Origin: JBGFRR01 sp041695045
GTDB taxonomy: Bacteria; Bacteroidota; Ignavibacteria; UBA10030
Direction: 5' to 3'
Length of the DNA: 7,410 bases
NCBI GenBank assembly: GCA_041695045.1
Contig: JBGFRR010000083.1
Location: 1-7,410 of the forward strand
The position numbers were made by a program, and so were the translations under genes. The notes beneath the pieces were generated by a model. That model searched no databases. It was not told where the DNA came from and worked only from the letters and a program-made list of their open reading frames with translations. Of this stretch, positions 1 through 6,059 are shown one piece after another (position 1 is the stretch's first letter; every line of letters starts with the position of its first letter).

Positions 1-48
1 CGGGACAGGCAGGTGTGGTTTAGCTTTTTCAGAGAACAGTTACCATAA
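1..48 (+). other. Possible 3' end of an upstream gene
   Basis: Reading frame 1 is open from the window edge to a TAA at 46-48, 15 bases before the actB start. It would encode about 15 residues ending FFREQLP. In other ACIII operons the gene just before actB is actA, the pentahaem cytochrome c, so this could be its tail. The fragment is too short to identify and contains no haem motif. Another frame closes earlier, at the TAG at 21-23, and would serve equally well. Low confidence. Confidence 0.2.
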
Positions 49-63
49 ACCATCAACTCGCGG

Positions 64-3063
64 ATGGACCTCAAACGCAGAGACTTCCTGAAAATCCTCG
101 GTAGTGCCACTGTTGCCACGGCGCTGCCCGGATGCACCCGCAAGCGGCCGCAGTCGCTGATTCCGTACGTCATTCCGCACGAGGAGATCATTCCCGGTCA
201 GTCGATATGGTATGCCAGCGTGTGTCGCGAGTGTCCTGCCGGCTGCGGAATCCACGTCCGGGTACGTGAAGGCCGCGCCGTCAAAGTCGAGGGCAACCCG
301 CTGCATCCGGTCAACCGCGGCGCTCTCTGCGCGCGCGGGCAGGCATCGCTTCAAGGACTCTACAATCCCGACCGCATCCAGCATCCTCTGCGTAAACGTC
401 CGGATGGAAGCTGGGAACAGATCTCATGGGAACAAGCGGAAGAGTTCCTGCTCGCCGAGCTCACTGCGATTCTTGAAAAAGGCAAAGGCCCCGGCGTTGC
501 ATGGATGACGCCGCACATCACCGGCTCGCTCGATGCGTTGGTAGATGAATTCCTCGCGGCTGTCGGTTCACGCCGTCGTCTGCGGTACGAGCCGATTGCC
601 TTCGAAGCGCTGAAGCGCGCGAACGAGTTTTCCTTTGGCCAGCCGGTCATCCCCACCTATGATTTTGCCTCTGCGCAGTTCATCCTCTCGTTCGGTGCCG
701 ACTTTCTCGAAACATGGTTGTCGCCCGTCGCCTTTGGGAAAGACTATACTGCCGCGCGCACATTTGACGGCAGCGCCATCCGGCGTTCCGTGTACGTCGG
801 CCCGCGGCTCTCGATGACGGCAACGAACACCGACGAGTGGATCGCACCCAACCACGGCACCGAAGGCGCGCTCGCACTCGGGATGGTCAACGTTATCCTC
901 ACATCCGGACTTGCGCGCGGGATTTCACTCGCCGAGGCGAACGACATCCTCGCGATGACGCGCGGGTTCGCACCGGGTCAAACTGCTGAGATTACCGGTA
1001 TCAGCGCCGACCGGATTCGCGCGTTGGCAGAGAGTTTTGCCGCCGCCAACCCCGGCATTGCTGTCGCCGGCAGTACAGCGGTCGGCGGAGAAGCAGAAGC
1101 AGCAACCATTGCTGCGGTCAATCTCCTCAATCATGTGTGCGGCAACGTCGGCCGGACGGTGCGGTTCGATAGAGTGTCAACACTCGGGCGTCTCGACGGC
1201 TATACGGACTTGCTCCGGTTCGTCAAGGCAATGGAGCAAGGGGAAATCTCCGCGCTCTTCTTCACGGAGACAAACCCCGTGTATTCCGCCCCTCCCGGCG
1301 CCAACGTTGCCGCGGCGATGACCAAAGTGCCGCTGCGCGTTGCCTTCTCCTGTTTCATGGATGAAACGACGGCGCAGGCATCGCTCGTTCTTCCCATCCC
1401 CACATCGCTCGAGAGCTGGGGAGACTACGAACCGGCCGAAGGCGTGCTCGGACTCATGCAGCCGGCAATGCAGCCGGTCTATCGAACCACACGGATGTTC
1501 GGGGATGAATTGATTGCGTTGAAGGAGAAGCTCACCACGCGCGCAACGCATTCATCGGCTAAGCAGCCGTTCTACGAGTACATGCGGGCGCGGTGGCGAG
1601 CGGTACAGAGAACCGTGTCGCCCGCGAGTGATTTCGAGACGTGGTGGACAGAAGCGCTGGCAAACGGTGGCGTCTTCACCGAACGCCGCACGACTCGCCG
1701 GACACAATGGGTTGGCACACCCGCAGGAATGCGCGCGCTGGCGGAGACGTTCCGTCGGCCCGGACAGGTACGGGATTTCGCGCTCGTGGTCTATCCTTCC
1801 ATTGCGCATTACGACGGCCGCGGAGCAAACAAGCCGTGGCTGCAGGAACTCCCCGACCCGATGACGCAGATTACGTGGGATAGCTGGGCGGAAATTCATC
1901 CGGACGATGCGAAGAATCTTGACATCGAGCGTGGCGATCTGCTGCAGCTCACCACGGCGTACGGTGTGGTTGAGCTTCCTGCATATCCGTACGCGGGCGT
2001 GCGCAGAGGAACCGTTGCCGTTCCCATCGGACAGGGGCATACGGAATACGGACGTTATGCGCGCGGCAACGGCGTCAATATCTTCACACTGCTTCCGCCG
2101 CTTGCGTTAGAAAGCAGCGGCGGGCTGAAGTGGTCTGGGGTTTCTGTGCGCGTAGTGAATCGCGGCACAACGGTCCGCCTCTCTGATGTTGCCGGCAGTG
2201 ATTATCTCCACGGCCGGAACATCGTGCAGGTCGTTACGGTGGATGAGCTGCTTCGCCAGACGAGAGACCTTGCCGAGGGGAGGCCAATGACAACCGGGCC
2301 GCAGTTCGGTAAGCCGGATGGCCCTTCCATGTACGCGCCGCATGAGCATCCCGACCATCGCTGGGGAATGACGATCGACCTCGACAAGTGCACGGGCTGC
2401 AGTGCGTGCGTCACTGCGTGCTATGCGGAGAACAACGTTCCTGTCGTCGGGAAGGAAGAAGTCGCGCGCGGCCGCGAGCTATCGTGGCTGAGGATCGAGC
2501 GGTACTTCGACGATCCGCCGTCTGACCCTGCACAGCCGTACTCGCCGAACGCGGAATTCCTGCCGATGCTCTGCCAGCACTGCGACAACGCGCCGTGTGA
2601 GCCGGTCTGTCCCGTGTACGCCACGTATCACACACCGGAGGGACTGAACGCGCAAGTCTACAACCGCTGCATCGGCACGCGATATTGTTCGAACAACTGT
2701 CCCTACAAAGTGCGGCGCTTCAACTGGTTTGACTACGAGTGGCCTGAGCCGCTCAACTGGCAGCTGAACCCGGATGTCACTGTCCGCACCAAAGGTGTGA
2801 TGGAGAAGTGCACCTTCTGCGTGCAGCGCATTGTCGATGCGAAGAGCAGAGCGAAGCAGGAAGGCCGCCCGCTCACGGACGGCGATGTGCTCACCGCATG
2901 CCAGCAATCATGCCCGAGCCAGGCGATTGTGTTCGGCGACTTGAACGACCCGGAGAGCACGGTGAACACAATGCGTGCAAAGAACAAACCGCGCGACTAT
3001 CGCGTGCTGGAAGAGCTCAACATTCAGCCGGCAGTGGTGTATTTGAAGGAGATCCGGGGGTAG
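64..3063 (+). CDS. actB: ActB: fused molybdopterin-like and Fe-S subunit of Alternative Complex III
   Basis: This is the large electron-transfer subunit, placed on the outer face of the cytoplasmic membrane; it should carry electrons from the quinol-oxidising membrane subunits to the c-haems. Residues 1-24 form a Tat-type signal (KRRDFLKILG) ending in a lipobox-like LPGC with Cys24. A molybdopterin-oxidoreductase-like domain spans about 45-720. It begins with Cys54, Cys57, Cys61 and Cys89 (CX2CX3CX27C), the classic [4Fe-4S] site of that family. The C-terminal ferredoxin-like domain (about 765-999) has four Cys groups: 776/779/782/786, 837/840/845/849, 869/875/879 with Thr872 where a fourth Cys would normally be, and 916/919/946/950. 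This fits three [4Fe-4S] and one [3Fe-4S], the set expected of ActB. The length of 999 residues and the fusion are typical. I see no obvious Mo-ligating residue, so the domain probably lacks Mo, as in known ACIII. The start has no strong Shine-Dalgarno but places the Tat motif correctly. Separate PsrA/PsrB-like ancestry is the alternative; the actCDEF context favours ACIII. Confidence 0.93.
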   Translation: MDLKRRDFLKILGSATVATALPGCTRKRPQSLIPYVIPHEEIIPGQSIWYASVCRECPAGCGIHVRVREGRAVKVEGNPLHPVNRGALCARGQASLQGLYNPDRIQHPLRKRPDGSWEQISWEQAEEFLLAELTAILEKGKGPGVAWMTPHITGSLDALVDEFLAAVGSRRRLRYEPIAFEALKRANEFSFGQPVIPTYDFASAQFILSFGADFLETWLSPVAFGKDYTAARTFDGSAIRRSVYVGPRLSMTATNTDEWIAPNHGTEGALALGMVNVILTSGLARGISLAEANDILAMTRGFAPGQTAEITGISADRIRALAESFAAANPGIAVAGSTAVGGEAEAATIAAVNLLNHVCGNVGRTVRFDRVSTLGRLDGYTDLLRFVKAMEQGEISALFFTETNPVYSAPPGANVAAAMTKVPLRVAFSCFMDETTAQASLVLPIPTSLESWGDYEPAEGVLGLMQPAMQPVYRTTRMFGDELIALKEKLTTRATHSSAKQPFYEYMRARWRAVQRTVSPASDFETWWTEALANGGVFTERRTTRRTQWVGTPAGMRALAETFRRPGQVRDFALVVYPSIAHYDGRGANKPWLQELPDPMTQITWDSWAEIHPDDAKNLDIERGDLLQLTTAYGVVELPAYPYAGVRRGTVAVPIGQGHTEYGRYARGNGVNIFTLLPPLALESSGGLKWSGVSVRVVNRGTTVRLSDVAGSDYLHGRNIVQVVTVDELLRQTRDLAEGRPMTTGPQFGKPDGPSMYAPHEHPDHRWGMTIDLDKCTGCSACVTACYAENNVPVVGKEEVARGRELSWLRIERYFDDPPSDPAQPYSPNAEFLPMLCQHCDNAPCEPVCPVYATYHTPEGLNAQVYNRCIGTRYCSNNCPYKVRRFNWFDYEWPEPLNWQLNPDVTVRTKGVMEKCTFCVQRIVDAKSRAKQEGRPLTDGDVLTACQQSCPSQAIVFGDLNDPESTVNTMRAKNKPRDYRVLEELNIQPAVVYLKEIRG

Positions 3064-3108
3064 AGTCGTGGTTTGTAAAATCGATTCTCCGGGTTTTCGC
3101 CGAAGCAG

Positions 3109-3244
3109 AAAATTTTCTACAGTCATCGGAGGCTACTTTGATGCTGAGTTCGCTGCGGACTCTCAGCGTCTTATTAATCTGTTGAATGGATACGGAATCC
3201 TCACGATTATTACCCCAAAAGAGGTACGCTATGACAACCCCTGA
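3109..3244 (+). pseudogene. Decayed VapC-like PIN-domain toxin relic, internally deleted
   Basis: The frame ending at the TGA at 3242-3244 encodes VIGGYFDAEFAADSQRL followed directly by INLLNGYGILTIITPKEV. From memory, the first part resembles the N-terminus of short PIN-domain (VapC-like) proteins that start roughly M-K-I-x-x-DTSVIGGYFDEEF. The second resembles their C-terminus (x-NLxxGYxxxEIxTPxEV). The roughly 100 residues between them, including the other catalytic acidic residues, are missing, with a junction near 3172. At the front, bases 3109-3120 read KIFY in a different frame, one base precedes GTC at 3122, and the DTS carrying the first catalytic Asp is gone, as if about 8 bases were lost. 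The ATG expected before KIFY is CAG. A GTG at 3068 could open this frame (58 residues), but the product could not be an active nuclease. The 3' end overlaps the next gene by 14 bases, as expected for a coupled toxin-antitoxin pair. The assignment rests on remembered family sequences. Confidence 0.6.
3220..3225 (+). promoter_or_regulatory. Ribosome binding site of the small antitoxin-like ORF
   Basis: AGAGGT lies 5 bases before the ATG at 3231. It decides the start of the small ORF in favour of 3231 over the in-frame ATG at 3186, which has no such signal and would begin inside the toxin relic. It is one of the clearest Shine-Dalgarno matches in a window where actB, actC, actD and actF have weak ones or none. 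Confidence 0.65.
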
Positions 3245-3422
3245 GAAGACATTCGATTGCATTCAGATGAAGCGCGAGGCTCAAGCGAAGATCTACGAGA
3301 TCATTAAGGATATGACTCCTGAGCAAGAGATCAGGTATTGTAGGGAGTCCGTGGACCGGAGTGAACTTGCTACGTGGTGGCGGTCCATTCCATCACGCAC
3401 GGAACACACCGAAGCACATTAA
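3231..3422 (+). CDS. Small antitoxin-like protein, partner of the PIN toxin relic
   Basis: This is a 63-residue, soluble, charged protein, MTTPEKTFDCIQMKREAQ... ending at TAA 3420-3422. The core KTFDCIQMKRE, a probable amphipathic helix (AQAKIYEIIKDM), then TPEQEIRYCR and ELATWWRSI matches, from memory, a family of about 60-residue proteins encoded beside VapC-like PIN toxins and presumed to be their antitoxins. The DNA-binding class is not evident. The ORF is intact, with a good ribosome binding site and a start overlapping the end of the upstream toxin relic, the layout of a translationally coupled TA operon. Its toxin is degenerate, so it is probably an orphan antitoxin with no remaining target here; it could still neutralise a related toxin elsewhere. 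The DNA looks AT-richer than the act genes around it, consistent with later acquisition. Coding status is likely; function is inferred. Confidence 0.65.
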   Translation: MTTPEKTFDCIQMKREAQAKIYEIIKDMTPEQEIRYCRESVDRSELATWWRSIPSRTEHTEAH

Positions 3423-3486
3423 GGACTGTATACAACTCTCGGAAAGCAGAAAAGTCGTTCATTGTTTTCTCAATTGCCTCGTCGAA

Positions 3487-3520
3487 GAGCATCTTTATCA
3501 ACGATGTTGATGAGATGCTC
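3487..3520 (+). repeat. Strong imperfect inverted repeat (hairpin) upstream of actC
   Basis: The arm GAGCATCTTTATCAAC is followed by the 3-base loop GAT and the arm GTTGATGAGATGCTC. Pairing is complete except for one extra or mismatched base near TTAT/ATGA, giving about 15 base pairs. No T-run follows on the + strand, so it is not a standard intrinsic terminator for the antitoxin gene. It lies 33 bases before the actC ATG and could be an mRNA stability or processing hairpin, a protein-binding palindrome, or a leftover of the insertion that brought the TA genes. The structure is directly visible; its role is unknown. Confidence 0.7.
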
Positions 3521-3532
3521 GAGTGAGGGCAA

Positions 3533-3544
3533 GCACCTCGGTGC
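3533..3544 (+). repeat. Short perfect hairpin before the actC start
   Basis: GCACC and GGTGC flank a TC loop, ending 9 bases before the actC ATG, where a Shine-Dalgarno would usually lie. It may be fortuitous at this size. If formed in the mRNA it would sit at the actC ribosome entry site. Confidence 0.35.
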
Positions 3545-3553
3545 CCAATACCG

Positions 3554-4873
3554 ATGTCTTACCATCTTTCATACACACAAACCGACCTCGACCTGACGCA
3601 GACACTCAACAGGCCGAAGAAGTGGTACTACGTCGCCCTAACACTGCTCGCCCTCGGTGTGGCGTGGGGAGCCGCGTCGTGGTTCCATCAGATTCAGACC
3701 GGCATGGGTGTATCGGGCAAGAACAATCCGGTCGGGTGGTATCTCTACGTCACCACATTTGTCTTCTGGGTTGGTATTGCGCACTCGGGAACGCTCATCT
3801 CGGCAATTCTCTTTCTCTTCCGCGTCAAGTGGCGCGCGTCGGTCTATCGCAGTGCGGAGGCGGTTACCGTCTTCGGTCTCGCCACAGCCGGGTTCTTCCC
3901 GCTTATCCATCTTGGCCGTGTGTGGGTGTTCTACTGGACGCTGCCGTATCCGCAGATGGGCGATCTCTTCCCTAACTTTCGCTCGCCGCTGATCTGGGAC
4001 GTGTTCGCGATTACGACGTATCTCACCGTCAGCTCGATCTTCTTCCTGACCGGAATGGTGCCCGACATCGCGATCATTCGCGACAAGGCGAAAGGATGGA
4101 GGAAAAAACTCTACGGCTTCCTCGCGCAAGGATGGCAGGGAACCGACAATCAATGGCGGCACTACACCGCGGCGTATGTCTTTCTCGCTGCGCTTGCGAC
4201 GCCGCTCGTCATTTCGGTGCACAGTATTGTGTCGTGGGACTTCGCGATGAGCATCGTGCCCGGCTGGCACACGACGATCTTTGCGCCGTACTTCGTTGCG
4301 GGGGCAATCCACTCCGGCTTGGCGATGGTGATTCTCATCCTCCTGCCCATGCGGAAGGCCTTCCGTCTCCACACGTACATCACCGACCATCATCTCGAGA
4401 ATTTAGCCAAGTTTCTTCTCTTCACGGCATCGGTCGTAGGGTTCGCATACGTCATCGAACTGTTCATCGCTTGGTACAGCCACAACCCGTGGGAGCAGGC
4501 CATCTTTCTGTATCGCGCGTTCGGCGATTACTGGTGGGCGTTCTGGTCGCTGTTCCTGTGCAATCTGCTTATCCCGCAGCTTTTCTGGTTCAAGCGATTC
4601 CGGCGCAGTGTACCGTTCCTCGTGTTTGCGTCGGTCGCCGTAACGATCGGCATGTACTTCGAGCGATTCATCATCATCACCACATCGCTGGCGCACGACT
4701 TCATCCCGTACGCATGGGGGCTGCCCGGTCTGACGTGGACAGAGATAGGGATTGTGGTAGGAAGCTTCTCGTGGTTCTTCTTCCTTTTTATGATCTTTGC
4801 TAAGACGCTGCCGGTGGTCTCGATGTGGGAAGTGAAGGAACAACTTGATCCGCCTTCTTCGGGGAAACAGTGA
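3554..4873 (+). CDS. actC: ActC: NrfD/PsrC-like quinol-interacting membrane subunit of Alternative Complex III
   Basis: This is a polytopic membrane protein of 439 residues that should oxidise quinol near the outer face of the membrane and pass electrons to the Fe-S clusters of ActB; a role in proton translocation is proposed for the family. About ten membrane helices are visible, near residues 23-43, 61-90, 103-125, 146-170, 204-224, 242-265, 285-308, 325-345, 352-374 and 394-417. Signature stretches include AHSGTLISAIL (77-87), GRVWVFYW (121-128), SVHSIVSWDFAMS (221-233, with His223 and Asp229), GWHTTIFAPYFVAGAIHSG (237-255) and MYFERFIII (367-375), all characteristic of ActC. The start at 3554 is the only ATG before an in-frame TGA at 3524-3526, and it has no Shine-Dalgarno. 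The gene is separated from actB by about 490 bases holding the TA remnant, whereas these genes are usually close together. The length is ordinary for the family or slightly short at the N-terminus. Confidence 0.93.
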   Translation: MSYHLSYTQTDLDLTQTLNRPKKWYYVALTLLALGVAWGAASWFHQIQTGMGVSGKNNPVGWYLYVTTFVFWVGIAHSGTLISAILFLFRVKWRASVYRSAEAVTVFGLATAGFFPLIHLGRVWVFYWTLPYPQMGDLFPNFRSPLIWDVFAITTYLTVSSIFFLTGMVPDIAIIRDKAKGWRKKLYGFLAQGWQGTDNQWRHYTAAYVFLAALATPLVISVHSIVSWDFAMSIVPGWHTTIFAPYFVAGAIHSGLAMVILILLPMRKAFRLHTYITDHHLENLAKFLLFTASVVGFAYVIELFIAWYSHNPWEQAIFLYRAFGDYWWAFWSLFLCNLLIPQLFWFKRFRRSVPFLVFASVAVTIGMYFERFIIITTSLAHDFIPYAWGLPGLTWTEIGIVVGSFSWFFFLFMIFAKTLPVVSMWEVKEQLDPPSSGKQ

Positions 4874-4951
4874 CGGTGCGTTGCATGGGGACGACGAGCA
4901 TTCAATGCTACGCGATGGAGCAACGGTGCATCGGGGCAACCTGTGTTGCGA

Positions 4952-4966
4952 GGGAGTTGAACTCCC
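4952..4966 (+). repeat. Small palindrome in the actC-actD gap
   Basis: GGGAGTT and AACTCCC flank a single G; as an RNA this would be a 5-bp GGGAG/CTCCC stem with a 5-base loop. It lies in the 130-base stretch between actC and the chosen actD start. It could be an operator-like site or an mRNA hairpin. There is no T-run after it, so it is not an evident terminator. Confidence 0.35.
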
Positions 4967-5003
4967 GAGCGCCGTGAATACCATGCGGCATAACGTGATG
5001 TCA

Positions 5004-5546
5004 ATGAAACAATACAAGGGCCAAAACATCCTCGCCATCTTCCCCGCGATGGATTTGCTGTTGAAAGGGATCCGCGAGCTAAGGGGAGCGAGGCACGAGA
5101 ACTTTCTCGTGTACGCGCCGGTGCCGCATCACGACATCGAGCACGTGCTGCACAGGCCGAAGAGTCCCGTGCGCGTCTTTACGCTTGTCGGCGCGCTGGT
5201 GGGTTTCTGCACAGGGTGGGCGCTCACGATCGGTTCTGCGCTGCACTATCCGCTCATCGTCGGCGGCAAACCGATTGTCTCGATTCCCCCCTTCGGTGTG
5301 CTCGCCTACATCCTCACGATTCTCTTCGGCGCGTTGGCAACGATGGTGGGATTTCTGATCAACGCGCGACTGCCGCAACTACGGCTCACACCCGAATACG
5401 ACGAACGGCTCTCGAGCGACCACTACGGAATTCAAATTTTTGGCACAGACAGCGACCTTGTGCGGTTTGAGAAAGTGATGAAAAAAATTGGAGCGGTGGA
5501 TGTGAGGAAGCATACAGGAACTCGGCGGAGCGGGGGAGAGAGATGA
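5004..5546 (+). CDS. actD: ActD: DUF3341 membrane subunit of Alternative Complex III
   Basis: This is a small membrane subunit of ACIII whose exact role is unsettled; it is thought to be structural or to contribute to a proton path. The 180-residue reading starts MKQYKGQNILAIF, has a soluble N-terminal alpha/beta region (about 5-50), two membrane helices near 57-79 and 95-119, and a short soluble tail. The conserved DUF3341 core is visible: SPVRVFTLVGALVGF (54-68), the link HYPLIVGGKPIVSIPPFGV (81-99), and LFGALATMVGFLINARLPQ (107-125). The start is uncertain: the frame is open from 4845, with in-frame ATGs at 4983, 4998 and 5004 and a GTG at 4974, none with a convincing Shine-Dalgarno. I chose 5004 because it gives the N-terminus expected of the family. 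The 3' end overlaps actE by four bases (ATGA), implying translational coupling. The 130-base gap from actC is wide for this operon. Confidence 0.88.
   Translation: MKQYKGQNILAIFPAMDLLLKGIRELRGARHENFLVYAPVPHHDIEHVLHRPKSPVRVFTLVGALVGFCTGWALTIGSALHYPLIVGGKPIVSIPPFGVLAYILTILFGALATMVGFLINARLPQLRLTPEYDERLSSDHYGIQIFGTDSDLVRFEKVMKKIGAVDVRKHTGTRRSGGER
5535..5538 (+). promoter_or_regulatory. Ribosome binding site of actE
   Basis: GGAG within a GGGGGAGAGAG run lies 4 bases before the actE ATG at 5543, inside the 3' end of actD. It supports this start and the overlap-coupled translation of the two genes. Confidence 0.6.
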
Positions 5547-6043
5547 AGATTCATAAGCTTGCGGTTATTGTTTCGTCATTGGCGATACTCGGATGCGGCA
5601 GCGACGACGGCGAGATCGGCAACTATCGGTATCGTTCCGACATGCACGAACAACCGTCGTATCGGAAGCATGAAGACCCGCGTCCGCCGGTGAGGGGAAC
5701 GGTGCCGGTGGGTGGATTGCAATTGGCGATTCGCGATTCCGCTGCCGCTGCGCGTCTGGTGAATCCTGTGCAATACACAGCGGCAAACGCGGACACAGCA
5801 AAGTTCCTCTATGAAACGTACTGCACACCGTGTCACGGCCTCGGCGCGAAGGGAGATGGACCGGTCGCGGCGAAGTTCCATGTTCCACCCGACCTCACCG
5901 AAGCAAAATACAGGAACGCTCCCGACGGCTACATCTACTACGTCATCCGTCATGGCCGGCTGATCATGCCGCCGTTCTACGAAACCATCAAGTCACACGA
6001 GCGTTGGCTCATCGTCAACCATCTTCGTACACTCCAGCGTTAA
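5543..6043 (+). CDS. actE: ActE: lipoprotein monohaem cytochrome c of Alternative Complex III
   Basis: This is a 166-residue membrane-anchored c-type cytochrome that should carry electrons within ACIII or from it to a downstream acceptor on the outer side of the cytoplasmic membrane. Residues 1-18 form a lipoprotein signal (KIHK, a hydrophobic stretch, then ILGC with Cys18 as the lipidated residue). After it comes a proline-rich linker typical of ActE (MHEQPSY at 34-40 and RPPVRGTVPVGG at 47-58). The haem-binding motif is CTPCH at 94-98, and Met142 in LIMPPF is the likely sixth ligand; the fold ends with a helix carrying NHLRTLQR. There is only one haem motif, as usual for ActE. The start is firm: a good GGAG ribosome binding site, a 4-base overlap with actD, and the signal peptide beginning immediately. 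actF follows after 16 bases. Confidence 0.93.
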   Translation: MKIHKLAVIVSSLAILGCGSDDGEIGNYRYRSDMHEQPSYRKHEDPRPPVRGTVPVGGLQLAIRDSAAAARLVNPVQYTAANADTAKFLYETYCTPCHGLGAKGDGPVAAKFHVPPDLTEAKYRNAPDGYIYYVIRHGRLIMPPFYETIKSHERWLIVNHLRTLQR

Positions 6044-6059
6044 CAATCGAAATCGAACC

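Noticed and set aside
1552..2040. 162-codon antisense frame inside actB
   Set aside because: It lies within a well-supported actB domain and its composition is typical of a shadow in GC-rich DNA.
64..3063. ActB as a catalytic molybdoenzyme (PsrA-type polysulfide or thiosulfate reductase)
   Set aside because: Despite the [4Fe-4S] motif, I see no clear Mo-ligating residue, the Fe-S domain is fused as in ActB with the Thr-for-Cys change, and the neighbours actC, actD, actE and actF define ACIII.
3423..3500. Minus-strand peptide starting MLFDEAIEKTMNDF near 3493
   Set aside because: The frame looks protein-like for about 24 residues but then runs into the antitoxin gene on the opposite strand with no family match. 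It could be a fragment of another lost gene, but I cannot support it.
3487..3520. Hairpin as an intrinsic terminator
   Set aside because: No run of T follows the stem on the + strand, and none flanks it suitably on the - strand.
3423..3520. Integron attC site next to a TA cassette
   Set aside because: The palindrome is much shorter than an attC site and the inner GTTGATG does not fit the GTTRRRY core. No integrase or second site is visible.
3638..4393. Antisense 251-codon open frame opposite actC
   Set aside because: Its translation is highly charged and low in hydrophobic residues, with no recognisable domain, as expected of the complement of a GC-rich membrane-protein gene. actC on the + strand is unambiguous.
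4096..4803. 235-codon + strand frame inside actC
   Set aside because: It overlaps actC almost wholly in another frame, is rich in Arg and His, and has no family resemblance; it is a frame shadow.
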